Assembly: GCA_900696615.1 (NCBI GenBank)
Contig: CAADGS010000103.1
Coordinates: 1-33,817, forward strand
Direction: 5' to 3'
Origin: an uncultured beta proteobacterium
GTDB lineage: Bacteria; Pseudomonadota; Gammaproteobacteria; Burkholderiales; Nitrosomonadaceae
Length of the DNA: 33,817 nucleotides
Every line of letters begins with the position of its first letter. The stretch's first letter is position 1. The notes beneath the pieces are model-generated. The model searched no databases and was not told the origin of the DNA. It saw only the letters and a list, made by a program, of their open reading frames with translations. Of the stretch, positions 1-8,661 are shown piece after piece. Made by a program: the position numbers and the translations under genes.

Positions 1-267
1 CTCAAAATTTCGGCAGCTAAATTAGCCTTTTCTTCCCTAATTTAACTACACCTCTCAGGCTAGTCGACATCACCACTTAAAGTCAAGTCATTTGTCATAA
101 AATTTATTCATACTTCCATAACAATCTTTCTAATTTCTTGTATTTCTCTTTTTGAATAAGTATCTGAAAGTAAAGTAAGCTAAAATTGCTTTGACAAAAT
201 GACTTAATCCTAAAAAATCATCGCACTAAAATTTTACTGCCGAATTATGCTCTATACTAATTTCATA
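1..267. other. AT-rich left-edge region, no complete gene
   Basis: No ORF of useful length is present. On the minus strand, downstream of the pilG-like gene, short stretches in different frames read like protein (for example DDFLGLSHFVKAILAYF and then SKREIQEIRKIVMEV) but are separated by stops and a frame change. This could be a decayed gene or chance in A-rich sequence. An imperfect inverted repeat, AAGTCATTTGTCA (85-97) and TGACAAAATGACTT (192-205), is also present. The upstream or downstream neighbour cannot be identified from this end. Confidence 0.4.
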
Positions 268-666
268 CTATGCAACACAAGATATTGCATATTTTCGTAT
301 TATGCTTAATAAACCCTCAGCAGTAAATGGTTTTGTTAAATAATCATCGGAACCGGCAATTCGACCCTTGGCCTTATCAAACAAGCCATCCTTGCTAGAT
401 AGCATAATCACTGGTATAGATTGATAAATAGGATTTTTCTTAATTAACATGCATGCTTGATATCCATCCAAACGAGGCATTACGATATCAATAAAAATAA
501 TATCTGGCGGATCATCGACAATTTTGGACATTGCTTCGAATCCGTCTTCCGACGACTGAACCACACACCCGGAGGATTTCAAGAAAATTTCCGCACTTTT
601 TCGGATCGTGTTACTGTCATCCACGATCATGACCTTAATACCTTTCAGCGTATTGGTACTATCCAC
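268..666 (-). CDS. pilG: PilG-like single-domain response regulator
   Basis: A 132-residue stand-alone CheY-type receiver. Visible motifs are the acidic pair D16-D17, the phospho-acceptor D60 in FIDIVMPRLDG, the switch Ser in VIMLSSKDG near residue 90, and K112 in LTKPF. The string IMLSSKDGLFDKAKGRI followed by YLTKPF is very close to what I recall of PilG, which controls type IV pilus twitching motility in Pseudomonas; assignment by recognition, not search. There is no output domain. The start is a GTG at 664-666 preceded by AAGGAG at good spacing. Its usual partners (pilH, pilI, pilJ) are not visible: upstream are trk genes, and the 267 bp downstream to the edge hold no clear gene. A different CheY-like role is possible. 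Confidence 0.85.
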   Translation of the reverse strand: MDSTNTLKGIKVMIVDDSNTIRKSAEIFLKSSGCVVQSSEDGFEAMSKIVDDPPDIIFIDIVMPRLDGYQACMLIKKNPIYQSIPVIMLSSKDGLFDKAKGRIAGSDDYLTKPFTAEGLLSIIRKYAISCVA

Positions 667-770
667 GAAGACTCCTTATTCATCTATCAAAACAATATCT
701 TATAATTCGCATTTACCGTCCTTTCGCAATACAATTGGATCAATTACTTTTCCAGATCCTAATAGAAAAT

Positions 771-2228
771 TCACTTTCGCCAGAAAGCAGGTGTAAAGAT
801 AACCAGCAATGTAAAAAACTCCAATCTCCCAAGTAGCATCGCAAAACTACATATCCAAGTCTGAAAATCAGTTAGTTGCGCATAAGTATTTGCCGGTCCC
901 ACTTCACCAAGACCGGGACCTAAGTTATTGATACATGCCACTGTCGCTGAAAAAGCAGTGACAAAACTCAATCCACTCAGCGTTAATATAATTGTCATCA
1001 GTACGATGCTCACAGTGTATACAAATAAGAAGATAAGCACGGCCAGTATGACTCGATTAGCAACAATATTTCTACCCAGCCTGGCCGGAATAACTGCGTT
1101 AGGATGCATAATCGCTATCATTTCTCGATATACTTGCTGATACAAGATTCGGGCACGGATCATTTTGATTCCCCCTCCGGTAGAGCCTGAAGAAGTGCAA
1201 AATCCAGATAAAAATAACATCCATAACGGTATAAACATTGGCCACTGAGTGTAATCGGTATTACTGTAGCCGGTAGTTGTCGCAACCGAAACAATATTGA
1301 AAGCTGCATAACGCAATGCCGTCAACGGGTCAGCATAGATATCGGTAAACCACAAATACAACGCCAATCCAATACAACTGCCTAGAACAATAACCAAATA
1401 CCAGCTAAGCTCAGAATCATAGCGATAAGCAGTTAAGTTTTTTGCCCGCCAGACTAAGAAGTGAGTTGCAAAATTTACCCCTGCAATCAACATAAATACA
1501 ATTGCAACAGCTTCAATAAGCGGAGAGTCCCAATAGCCATAACTAGCATCGTGGGACGAAAACCCACCCAATCCCAAAGTTGTAAAGGCGTGAACGACAG
1601 CATCAAACCAATCCATACCGGCCCAATTATAGGCAATAGCACAAACCAAAGTTAGGCTTGCGTAAATAGACCATAAGCCCTTGGCAGTCTCAGCAATACG
1701 GGGGGTGAGTTTATTTTCTTTCATGGGACCAGGTATTTCAGCATTCATTAATTGGCGACCGCCGACTCCTAGCAATGGTAAGATCGCAACCGCTAATACA
1801 ATCAAACCCATTCCACCTAGCCATATAATCTCGCCACGCCATAGATTAATCGATGGCGGCAATTGATCAAGACCGGTTAGAACTGTACCGCCACTAGCAG
1901 TTAATCCTGAAACAGCTTCAAAATAAGCCATACTCAGGTTAAGTTCAGGTAAATAAAATAACAAAGGTAACATGGCAAAAACTGGCAGCACAGACCAAAC
2001 CATCACAACCAACAAAAAACCATCTCTTGTTTGCAACTCACGCTTATAGTGACGCGTAGCCAGCCACATCACAAAACCGGCTCCCAAGGTGATCATAAAA
2101 GATTCTTCAAATGCTGATCGTGCACCATCTTTGTTCCACTCCGCCAGCGCCAACGGAACAAGCATAGTGAGTCCAAAAATCAGTACCATTTTGCTTAGGA
2201 CATTGACAACAGCAAAAAGCCTATTCAT
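771..2228 (-). CDS. trkH: Trk potassium uptake system membrane subunit TrkH
   Basis: A 485-residue polytopic inner-membrane protein, normal length for TrkH. It is the K+-translocating subunit. The four selectivity-filter loops of the family are readable in order: TASGGTV (about 110), TLGLGGF (about 217), TTTGYSN (about 318) and NNLGPGL (about 437). The SGSTGGGIKMIR string before the last pore unit is also typical. Many hydrophobic helices span the length. It starts with ATG 12 bp after the trkA stop, so trkA-trkH form a transcription unit. TrkA supplies the nucleotide-binding gating subunit, and the pair together make the uptake complex. Confidence 0.96.
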   Translation of the reverse strand: MNRLFAVVNVLSKMVLIFGLTMLVPLALAEWNKDGARSAFEESFMITLGAGFVMWLATRHYKRELQTRDGFLLVVMVWSVLPVFAMLPLLFYLPELNLSMAYFEAVSGLTASGGTVLTGLDQLPPSINLWRGEIIWLGGMGLIVLAVAILPLLGVGGRQLMNAEIPGPMKENKLTPRIAETAKGLWSIYASLTLVCAIAYNWAGMDWFDAVVHAFTTLGLGGFSSHDASYGYWDSPLIEAVAIVFMLIAGVNFATHFLVWRAKNLTAYRYDSELSWYLVIVLGSCIGLALYLWFTDIYADPLTALRYAAFNIVSVATTTGYSNTDYTQWPMFIPLWMLFLSGFCTSSGSTGGGIKMIRARILYQQVYREMIAIMHPNAVIPARLGRNIVANRVILAVLIFLFVYTVSIVLMTIILTLSGLSFVTAFSATVACINNLGPGLGEVGPANTYAQLTDFQTWICSFAMLLGRLEFFTLLVIFTPAFWRK

Positions 2229-2240
2229 GGCAATTATCTT

Positions 2241-3692
2241 TTATATGAATCCGACACTGACTTGAAAGAGTTTTTCTACTTCACGAATCATTTTTCTATT
2301 AATCACAAATAAAATTACATGATCCTCTTGCTCTATAATCGTGTCATGATGGGCGATGATCACTTGTATGCGCTTGTCTGATTGACGGCGAAGCTCTTTT
2401 TCCTCGGGTGCCAGATCTACACCAAATATATTTTCAGATTTTGGCAATCCTCGAACAATAGCGCCGATAGTAGCGCCTTTCGGCAGTTTGATATCCTCAA
2501 TTTTTCTTCCTACCACACGAGATGATTTGGCATCTCCATGTGCAACCAATTCCATAGCTTCCGCCGCTCCACGCCGCAAACTATGGACTGCTTCCACATC
2601 GCCATGACGAACATAAGCCAGCACCGAACCAATTGTCACTTGAGCAGGTGAAATAGCGATATCGATACCGCCACTTTGTACCAAATCTACATACGCACGG
2701 CGATTGATAAGCGCGATAACTTTGTCTGCCCCCAATCGCTTTGCCAATAGAGATGACATAATATTATTCTCGTCATCATTTGTGAGCGCACAAAACATAT
2801 CCATGTCAGCGATATTCTCGCTTTCGAGCAAGGTTTCATCGGTTGCGTCACCATACAATACCAAGGCATTGTGCACTTGTTCCGCCAAGCGCTCGCAGGC
2901 CTGATAATTATGCTCAACTATCCTGACTTGGTAATCGTGCTCCAGCGCTTGTGCCAGTCGTTTACCAATTCTACCTCCACCGGCAATCATCACATGTTTA
3001 ACAGGCTTATCCATGCTCCTTAATTCACGCATGACGGTACGAATATTTTCTGTTGCCGCGATGAAAAACACTTCATCCTCAGCTTCGATGACTGTATCTC
3101 CTTCAGGAATAATGGGGCGATCTTTGCGAAAAATGGCTGCTACCCGGGTATCGACATTTGGTACATGTTTACGCAGTTCCTGCAATTGCTGTCCAACCAA
3201 GGCACCGCCTTTTAACGCGCGAACCGCAACCAAACTTACTTTACCCGATGCAAAATCGAGTACTTGTAGCGCCTCAGGAAACTCAATTAATTTTTCTATA
3301 TATTCAGTGAGGATTTGTTCCGGACTAATAGCAAAATCAACACAAAAATTATTATCCGAGAAAATCTCGGGGTGCGCCAAGTATTCAGTAGAACGAATTC
3401 GCGCAATTTTTGTGGGCGTATTAAACAAGGTAGCAGCGAGCTTACAAGCTACTAGATTGGTTTCGTCATTTTCAGTGACCGCTAAAACCATATCCGCATC
3501 GTGCGCGCCAGCATTCGTAAGCACCGAGGGATGTGAGGCATTGCCAACAACCGTTCGCAGATCGAAACGGTCTTGCAACAACCCCAACCTTTTCGAATCC
3601 AGGTCGACCACGGTAATATCATTTGCTTCGCTGACCAAGCTCTCTGCTACTGAAGAACCGACTTGTCCCGCGCCGAGTATTATAATTTTCAA
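2241..3692 (-). CDS. trkA: Trk system NAD-binding regulatory subunit TrkA
   Basis: A 483-residue cytoplasmic peripheral protein with two tandem RCK halves. Each begins with a Rossmann glycine motif: GAGQVGSSVAESL at the N-terminus and GGGRIGKRLAQAL near residue 240. Each half carries a TrkA-C domain (SLVAVRALKGG and GATIGAIVRG regions). It gates TrkH in response to bound nucleotide. It is longer than the roughly 458 residues of the enterobacterial protein, mostly because about 25-30 charged residues (LPKSENIFG...RRQSDKRIQ) sit between IVRG and VIIAHHD in the last TrkA-C domain. The start codon is TTG (3690-3692), with a modest purine-rich site upstream. Upstream neighbour is the phosphatase gene, about 50 bp away. 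Confidence 0.95.
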   Translation of the reverse strand: MKIIILGAGQVGSSVAESLVSEANDITVVDLDSKRLGLLQDRFDLRTVVGNASHPSVLTNAGAHDADMVLAVTENDETNLVACKLAATLFNTPTKIARIRSTEYLAHPEIFSDNNFCVDFAISPEQILTEYIEKLIEFPEALQVLDFASGKVSLVAVRALKGGALVGQQLQELRKHVPNVDTRVAAIFRKDRPIIPEGDTVIEAEDEVFFIAATENIRTVMRELRSMDKPVKHVMIAGGGRIGKRLAQALEHDYQVRIVEHNYQACERLAEQVHNALVLYGDATDETLLESENIADMDMFCALTNDDENNIMSSLLAKRLGADKVIALINRRAYVDLVQSGGIDIAISPAQVTIGSVLAYVRHGDVEAVHSLRRGAAEAMELVAHGDAKSSRVVGRKIEDIKLPKGATIGAIVRGLPKSENIFGVDLAPEEKELRRQSDKRIQVIIAHHDTIIEQEDHVILFVINRKMIREVEKLFQVSVGFI

Positions 3693-3742
3693 TTAAATGC
3701 TCTGCTCCGCTTCAAATTTTCTATCTTCGCAATTTTAATTGT

Positions 3743-4525
3743 CTACCGATTTTCGCGCACCCAATCACGCCACTGAGCAAATAATTCAGGATCCAGCGCT
3801 GCAATCACCGATCGTTTCCACGGCGAACCCGCCCAATAATCGTCCTGATCAAAGCCGCACATATTCCCCCCGGCCTCCTCAAGAATGAGCGAGCCAGCCG
3901 CATAATCCCATGGCTTTTGTCCGCCATGCAGGTACAAATCAAAATAACCGGCCGCGGTATAGCACCATTCTAGGGCGCAAGCGCCATAATTTCGCTGCGA
4001 AGCATAAGGTGGATAAGCTGCCACTTTCGCTGCCAATTTTCGATCGAGTCGTTTCAAATCTACATTGGCTGTCGCGCTCTCCATAGTAGGTACATATTTC
4101 TTAATCGGCAAAGCGATTCCATTAAGAAAAGCACCGCCACCTTTTGAAGCATAGAACATTTCATTGGTTACCGGGTTATAAATAACCCCCACCACACCTC
4201 GGCCTTGTTCCATAAAAGCAACCGAAATTGCAAAATAAGGTAATCCATTGAAAAAATTGGATGTGCCATCAATCGGGTCAATACTCCATAGCCCTGTATT
4301 ACCTTTCTCCCACTGCACTTTCTGTTCCGCATCGGACATTTCTTCGCCCATCGCAGCGGCGGGACGAATTCTCTGCAAAGTTTCGAGCAAGGCATTTTGA
4401 GCTTCAACGTCAGCCTCAGTAAAAAAACTGCCATCCGCTTTCAGTTGCCGGTCTACTTTTAAATAACGCGGCATAATCACTTGCTGCGCAACATCTTTCA
4501 CGGCCGCGATAATTTTTTCGAGCAC
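3743..4525 (-). CDS. Inositol monophosphatase family protein
   Basis: About 260 residues with the metal-dependent phosphatase signature of the inositol monophosphatase/histidinol-phosphatase superfamily: GEEMSDAEQ (metal-binding Glu), WSIDPIDGTSNFF (the DPIDGT metal/phosphate motif) and PWDYAAGSLILEEAGG (C-terminal WDxAAG motif). It hydrolyses a small phosphate monoester; the substrate (inositol phosphate, histidinol phosphate, or 3'-phosphoadenosine phosphate) cannot be fixed from sequence. Start choice: the ORF track begins at an ATG at 4543 that overlaps the upstream gene and has no ribosome site. A GTG at 4525 lies two bases after the upstream stop and is preceded by GGGTGGA, so I prefer it. 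It is almost certainly co-transcribed and translationally coupled with the thioredoxin-fold gene. Confidence 0.88.
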   Translation of the reverse strand: MLEKIIAAVKDVAQQVIMPRYLKVDRQLKADGSFFTEADVEAQNALLETLQRIRPAAAMGEEMSDAEQKVQWEKGNTGLWSIDPIDGTSNFFNGLPYFAISVAFMEQGRGVVGVIYNPVTNEMFYASKGGGAFLNGIALPIKKYVPTMESATANVDLKRLDRKLAAKVAAYPPYASQRNYGACALEWCYTAAGYFDLYLHGGQKPWDYAAGSLILEEAGGNMCGFDQDDYWAGSPWKRSVIAALDPELFAQWRDWVRENR

Positions 4526-4527
4526 GC

Positions 4528-5085
4528 TTATTCCACCCGCCATTTGATAGAGCAGCCAATGCTGGGAATTTGGTCCTGTGGACCATGACCTGTCTTCGCA
4601 ACTTGCAACATAGCCTCAAACAAATCCCGACGCACATCTGCCGGTGCTGCTTCTTTGCGTGAAGCATCCAAACGTCCACGATATTGCAATTCCAATTCAC
4701 TATTGAATCCAAAAAAATCAGGCGTGCAGACTGCACCATATTGCTTGGCAATATCCTGAGTTTCATCCCACACATACGGGAAGGGATAATTCAACTTTTT
4801 GGCCACCAATGCCATATTCTCAAAGGAGTCCTCCGGATAATCGGCCGGATCGTTGGACATGATCGCAATAGCGTTAATCCCGTGCAATTTCAATTCGTTG
4901 GCATCACGAATAATGCGATCTTGCACTGCCTTCACATAAGGACAGTGATTACAAATAAACATCACCAGCAATCCGTTTACTCCTTTTGCCGATGCGAGGT
5001 TATAACGTTTTCCATCGACACCCAACAAATCAAAATCAATTGCTTTCCAGCCAAAATCACATACCGGTGTTGTTAAACTTACCAT
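4528..5085 (-). CDS. Thioredoxin-fold (AhpC/TSA-like) family protein
   Basis: A 185-residue protein of the peroxiredoxin-like/thioredoxin superfamily. It has a CxxC redox motif, C45-N-H-C48 followed by PYVKA, and the TPDFF segment that supplies the cis-proline of the fold. This CNHCPYVKA form is typical of a widespread single-domain thioredoxin family annotated only generally. No signal peptide is evident, so it is probably cytoplasmic. It may reduce disulfides or peroxides, but no specific partner can be named. The ATG is preceded by GGAGAGGG at good spacing. It is the first gene of a two-gene unit with the downstream phosphatase and is divergent from rsmE. Confidence 0.88.
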   Translation of the reverse strand: MVSLTTPVCDFGWKAIDFDLLGVDGKRYNLASAKGVNGLLVMFICNHCPYVKAVQDRIIRDANELKLHGINAIAIMSNDPADYPEDSFENMALVAKKLNYPFPYVWDETQDIAKQYGAVCTPDFFGFNSELELQYRGRLDASRKEAAPADVRRDLFEAMLQVAKTGHGPQDQIPSIGCSIKWRVE

Positions 5086-5163
5086 TTACCCTCTCCTACC
5101 ATTGATATTAATCCTGTGCTACTTATCAGCGCACGCTTACCAAATTCAATATGATGATCAGCA

Positions 5164-5191
5164 TTGCCGGATAAATATCGTGCTATATTAT
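5164..5191 (+). promoter_or_regulatory. Putative sigma70 promoter of rsmE
   Basis: TTGCCG (5164-5169) and TATTAT (5186-5191) are separated by 16 bp, matching consensus at 4/6 and 5/6 positions. The predicted start of transcription would be near 5198, about 40 nt before the ATG at 5240. It lies inside the ORF-track extension starting at 5102, which argues against that upstream start. Confidence 0.5.
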
Positions 5192-5239
5192 CATGAGTCC
5201 ATTTACGGAAAATGTCATTGGCCACGTTCAGATCTCATC

Positions 5240-5983
5240 ATGCATGCGCGTTTCTATCATCCTGCCGAAATCGTTATTGGAAAGATCGTTGAATTATCCT
5301 CTGATAACAAGCATCATGCCATGCGGGTATTGCGCCTGAAAAAAGGCGATTCGATCACATTATTTAATGGCCATGGCGGAGAATATTCCGCGCACATCGA
5401 AACAATTAATCGATCCACCACAACAGCTGTAATTGAGGATTATTACGATAAGGAACGCGAGTCGCCGCTAACGATAGAACTTGTACAGGCAATATGCGTA
5501 AATGAAAAAATGGATTGGATTATACAAAAGTCGGTAGAACTGGGTGTAACCTCCATTCAACCTATCAGTACAACACGCAGCATCGTGCACCTGTCTGATG
5601 AGCGTGCATGCAAGCGTTTGCAACACTGGCAAAAAGTTATCATCTCAGCCTGTGAGCAATGCGGTAGAAATCTTGTGCCCCAGGTACTGCCTTTAAGTTC
5701 TCTATCTGACTGGCTCAGCCAAAAAAAATCGCACCCCATACACGATGTTCGGCTCCTGTTGATAGCTTCAGCTATTACGCGACTGCGTGATATAGCCAAG
5801 CCGACTGGCACTGCCGGCACATCGCTGCTGGTCGGACCTGAAGGGGGATTTACTTCCGAAGAGGAAGCTGCAATTTTACATACAGGTTTTGTTCCAATCC
5901 GTTTAGGCAAACGCACTCTTCGCACGGAAAGCGTTGCTCTGGCGACCATTTCGGCCCTACAAACGCTATGGGGTGACTTCTAG
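5240..5983 (+). CDS. rsmE: 16S rRNA m3U1498 methyltransferase RsmE
   Basis: A 247-residue SPOUT-class methyltransferase that N3-methylates U1498 of 16S rRNA using S-adenosylmethionine. The N-terminal PUA-like segment starts MHARFYHP. The C-terminal trefoil knot is shown by LLVGPEGGFTSEEE and RLGKRTLRTESVALATISAL, the SAM-binding hallmarks of the family. The ORF track begins at 5102, but those first 46 residues do not resemble the family and a plausible promoter lies within them, so the ATG at 5240 is used. No strong ribosome site precedes it. argA follows 40 bp downstream on the same strand. Confidence 0.94.
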   Translation: MHARFYHPAEIVIGKIVELSSDNKHHAMRVLRLKKGDSITLFNGHGGEYSAHIETINRSTTTAVIEDYYDKERESPLTIELVQAICVNEKMDWIIQKSVELGVTSIQPISTTRSIVHLSDERACKRLQHWQKVIISACEQCGRNLVPQVLPLSSLSDWLSQKKSHPIHDVRLLLIASAITRLRDIAKPTGTAGTSLLVGPEGGFTSEEEAAILHTGFVPIRLGKRTLRTESVALATISALQTLWGDF

Positions 5984-6023
5984 ATAACGAGCGGTTTCTC
6001 ACCGTTTTATTTCAATATTTACC

Positions 6024-7364
6024 ATGCACATCAACATTCCTACTGAATTTGTCTCTTGGTTCCGCTCCGTTACGCCCTACATCAATACATTTCGGGGAAA
6101 AGTTTTTGTCATTGGTTTTAATGGTGAAATGATTACCGATGCAAAATTTGTTCATTTTATTCACGATATCAATCTATTAGCTAGTCTGGGTGTCCGCTTG
6201 GTACTAGTGCATGGCGCGCGGCCGCAAATTCAGTTGCGCTTGGATGAATCGCAACTGAAAACTCAAACCGTGATGGATATTCGTGTCACGGATCCTGCTG
6301 CATTGCAATGTGTCAAGGAGTCGGTAGGAAGAATTCACCATGAAATCGCCGCCTTACTATCGATGGGTCTACCCAATTCCCCCATGGCAAACGCCGCAAT
6401 TAAGGTTTCTAGTGGTAATTTTGTCATCGCTTGTCCGTATGGCGTAATTCATGGTGTCGATTTATTGCATACCGGGAAGGTTCGAAAAATCAATGTACAA
6501 GCCATTACCTCAAATTTAGAACAAGGCAGCGTAGTGCTTATTTCCCCACTCGGTTATTCCCCGACAGGAGAAATTTTCAATCTAACCATGGAAAATGTAG
6601 CAACCGAAACCGCCATTGCTTTACGCGCTGAAAAATTGATTTTTCTCTGGGATACACTAACTCAGCATACGTCACCCGCTGAAGAAAAGATGCCATTGCC
6701 GCGCGAAATGACTGTAGAGGAGACAAAATCGCTTTTAGGTGAAAAGAAAATAGCCACTCAACTGTCCGAAGAAGTCCAGCTTTTTCTCCAATGCGCAATT
6801 AAAGCTTGCGAAATGCCGGTAGCCCGCGTGCATTTAATCAATCGCCATACCGATGGCGCCATTTTGCAAGAACTTTTTACGCACCATGGAATCGGCACGA
6901 TGATTTCCAAGGAAACGCTACAAGCCATCAGAAAAGCAAGAATTGATGATGTTGGCGGTATTTTGAAACTAATTGAACCACTCGAAGCCGAGGGTATATT
7001 GGTCAGGCGTGGCCGAGAGTTACTAGAAATTGAAATCGACCGCTTCATCGTTCTTGAACATGATGGCATTATTCTCGGTTGTGCGGCACTTTATCCGTTT
7101 TCGGAGGAAAATTCCGGGGAACTGGCCTGTTTGGCGATTCATCGCGATTACCGCAATTTTGGGCATGGTAACCGCTTGCTAAAATATATCGAAGCTCAGG
7201 CTGCCTCTCAAGGGATTCACACCCTGTTTGTTCTCACCACACATGCCATGCATTGGTTTATTGAGCATGGTTTTAGCGTCACCACTCCTGCGGATTTGCC
7301 TAAAGCCAAGCAGAATTTTTATAACTATCAACGCCGCTCGAAAGTTCTGATCAAGCATTTATAG
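6024..7364 (+). CDS. argA: Amino-acid N-acetyltransferase (N-acetylglutamate synthase) ArgA
   Basis: A 446-residue classical ArgA, acetylating glutamate with acetyl-CoA as the first step of arginine synthesis. The N-terminal two thirds is an amino-acid-kinase-like domain (GKVFVIGFNGEMI, LVLVHGARPQI) that normally binds arginine for feedback inhibition. The C-terminal part, from about residue 295, is a GNAT domain with the acetyl-CoA loop RDYRNFGHGNRLL and the terminal FSVT segment. Length and domain order match the classical two-domain enzyme. It sits between rsmE and yggX on the same strand. The start ATG lacks a clear ribosome site; a weak stem-loop (CGGT/ACCG, 5992-6004) with T-rich 3' flank lies in the rsmE-argA gap. 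Confidence 0.95.
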   Translation: MHINIPTEFVSWFRSVTPYINTFRGKVFVIGFNGEMITDAKFVHFIHDINLLASLGVRLVLVHGARPQIQLRLDESQLKTQTVMDIRVTDPAALQCVKESVGRIHHEIAALLSMGLPNSPMANAAIKVSSGNFVIACPYGVIHGVDLLHTGKVRKINVQAITSNLEQGSVVLISPLGYSPTGEIFNLTMENVATETAIALRAEKLIFLWDTLTQHTSPAEEKMPLPREMTVEETKSLLGEKKIATQLSEEVQLFLQCAIKACEMPVARVHLINRHTDGAILQELFTHHGIGTMISKETLQAIRKARIDDVGGILKLIEPLEAEGILVRRGRELLEIEIDRFIVLEHDGIILGCAALYPFSEENSGELACLAIHRDYRNFGHGNRLLKYIEAQAASQGIHTLFVLTTHAMHWFIEHGFSVTTPADLPKAKQNFYNYQRRSKVLIKHL

Positions 7365-7392
7365 CATTACCAAGCAAGATGCACGGTGGCTG

Positions 7393-7421
7393 TTTACGCA
7401 AAACAAGGAACATTTCATAAT
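7393..7421 (+). promoter_or_regulatory. Putative sigma70 promoter of yggX
   Basis: TTTACG (7393-7398) and CATAAT (7416-7421) with a 17 bp spacer match consensus at 4/6 and 5/6. Transcription would begin near 7428, leaving a leader of about 38 nt before the yggX ATG. Confidence 0.5.
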
Positions 7422-7465
7422 GGCGTTTTTTTCCACTAAGTGTTATTAATTGATTAGGAGCATAC

Positions 7466-7744
7466 ATGGCGAGAATGGTGAAATGTATCAAGCTGGGTCA
7501 CACAGCTGAAGGCCTGGATTTTCAAACCTATCCTGGCGAACTCGGTAAACGAATATTTGATAATGTTTCCAAAGAAGCCTGGAATCAGTGGCTCAAACTC
7601 CAAACCATGCTGGTAAACGAAAATCGCCTCAATCTCTCTGATCCTAATGCGCGAAAGTATCTGGCCGAACAACTGGAAGCCCATTTCTTTGGCGCAGGAG
7701 CGGAACAGCCAATAGGTTATGTGCCTCCGAAAAAATCAGCATAA
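7466..7744 (+). CDS. yggX: Probable Fe(2+)-trafficking protein YggX
   Basis: A 92-residue protein beginning [11 protein letters not shown], with the conserved Cys7, and containing [20 protein letters not shown] and the C-terminal LEAHFFG block, which together define the YggX family. YggX is a small cytoplasmic protein linked to iron handling and protection of Fe-S clusters from oxidative damage. Length matches the family (about 90). The ATG is preceded by AGGAG at ideal spacing. It has its own promoter-like sequence and is convergent with rnk. Confidence 0.95.
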   Translation: MARMVKCIKLGHTAEGLDFQTYPGELGKRIFDNVSKEAWNQWLKLQTMLVNENRLNLSDPNARKYLAEQLEAHFFGAGAEQPIGYVPPKKSA

Positions 7745-7769
7745 GCAGAATTTTGTATGCATATACTGA

Positions 7770-7788
7770 GATGACTATTCATGTCATC
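7770..7788. terminator. Stem-loop between convergent yggX and rnk
   Basis: GATGAC-tattcat-GTCATC forms a perfect 6-bp stem with a 7-nt loop in the gap between the convergent genes. There is no T-run on either side, so an intrinsic terminator is doubtful. Confidence 0.25.
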
Positions 7789-7854
7789 CAAGCAACTGCG
7801 GTGCAAATGAAAACTCGAATCTGATTGAATCAATCGCGATTAGATATAATCCCA

Positions 7855-8262
7855 TTACCGATGATACTCGCCAGATCTCTCAGGCTGATATGTGATTTCT
7901 TCTATACGAACATTCATCAATCCGCCGTTTGGCTTAGGCCATTCAATTTCATCACCTTGAGAAAGCCCTAAAAGCGCACTTCCCACAGGGGTCAGTATGG
8001 AAATCTTCCCCTTCTCAGCATCCGAATCCTTGGGATATACCAGAGTCAACAAAAATTCACTGTTCAAAGACTCCACTTTAAATCTCACTGTTGAATTCAT
8101 TGTGACAACCGTAGCAGGAATATTCTTAGGATCGACCACATCAGCACGAGCGAGTTCTTCTTCAAGATCATTTATCCCTGGAAAATTATCATCAGTCATT
8201 GATAACAGGATATTTTCAAGCCTTTCCACATCAAGTGATGAGAGTATGATTTTAGGTTTCAT
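7855..8262 (-). CDS. rnk: Rnk-like regulator of nucleoside diphosphate kinase
   Basis: A 135-residue protein with an N-terminal short helical segment (LDVERLENILLSM) and a C-terminal GreA/GreB-like domain (ILTPVGSALLGLSQGDEIEWP). This arrangement is that of Rnk, which binds RNA polymerase near its secondary channel but lacks the long coiled coil of Gre cleavage factors. The ORF track starts 12 codons earlier at 8298; the ATG at 8262 is preferred because AAGGAA lies upstream at good spacing and MKPKIILSSLDVERL matches family N-termini. It is convergent with yggX and separated from the fba operon by a gene-poor stretch. Confidence 0.9.
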   Translation of the reverse strand: MKPKIILSSLDVERLENILLSMTDDNFPGINDLEEELARADVVDPKNIPATVVTMNSTVRFKVESLNSEFLLTLVYPKDSDAEKGKISILTPVGSALLGLSQGDEIEWPKPNGGLMNVRIEEITYQPERSGEYHR

Positions 8263-8356
8263 GAGCAACCATTCCTTTTTAAAATGTCTAATCGCCATTC
8301 AACAAATAAATAGCGATCAAGAACAGAATATACGAATTAATACAGATAAGATAAAC

Positions 8357-8376
8357 CTGACCTAAAGGTAGGTCAG
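8357..8376. repeat. Perfect 8-bp inverted repeat
   Basis: CTGACCTA-aagg-TAGGTCAG is a perfect hairpin with a four-base loop, about 95 bp upstream of the rnk start. It has no T-run, so it could be an operator or RNA hairpin; no function is assigned. Confidence 0.45.
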
Positions 8377-8661
8377 ACATCAATTTGACTACAGATAAAC
8401 TACCAACTGCGGAAAGTAGATGGATTAGCGCAGCTTGGATGCACGTCTACCTATACCAGGCTAAACACGTAAGAATCAACACTGTTAGAATCAAAGCTAC
8501 CGTTTTAGTTCAAGCAGATGATTCTTACCAAATTTATGAAATAAAAAAACAACCAACTATCAACGGTGCTTTTTGAGCAAGTCGTTTAGTCAAAATAGTA
8601 TCGACATAACAAGCGTGCATTGCATATCGAAAGCGAGGCACTACTAAATCACATTAATTAA

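Noticed and set aside
3013-3696. 227-codon plus-strand ORF opposite trkA
   Set aside because: Antisense shadow of trkA with no recognisable domain.
5102-5239. N-terminal extension of rsmE in the ORF track
   Set aside because: Contains a plausible promoter and does not match RsmE family N-termini.
8417-8451. tRNA-like string GGATTAGCGCAGCTTGG
   Set aside because: It resembles a tRNA D-arm, but the D-stem has a mismatch and no anticodon stem, T-arm or acceptor stem can be formed around it.
8385-8576. 63-codon plus-strand ORF between rnk and fba
   Set aside because: Only a TTG start is available after an in-frame stop at 8358-8360, no clear ribosome site is present, and the protein resembles no family I know. 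Mentioned in the region entry only.
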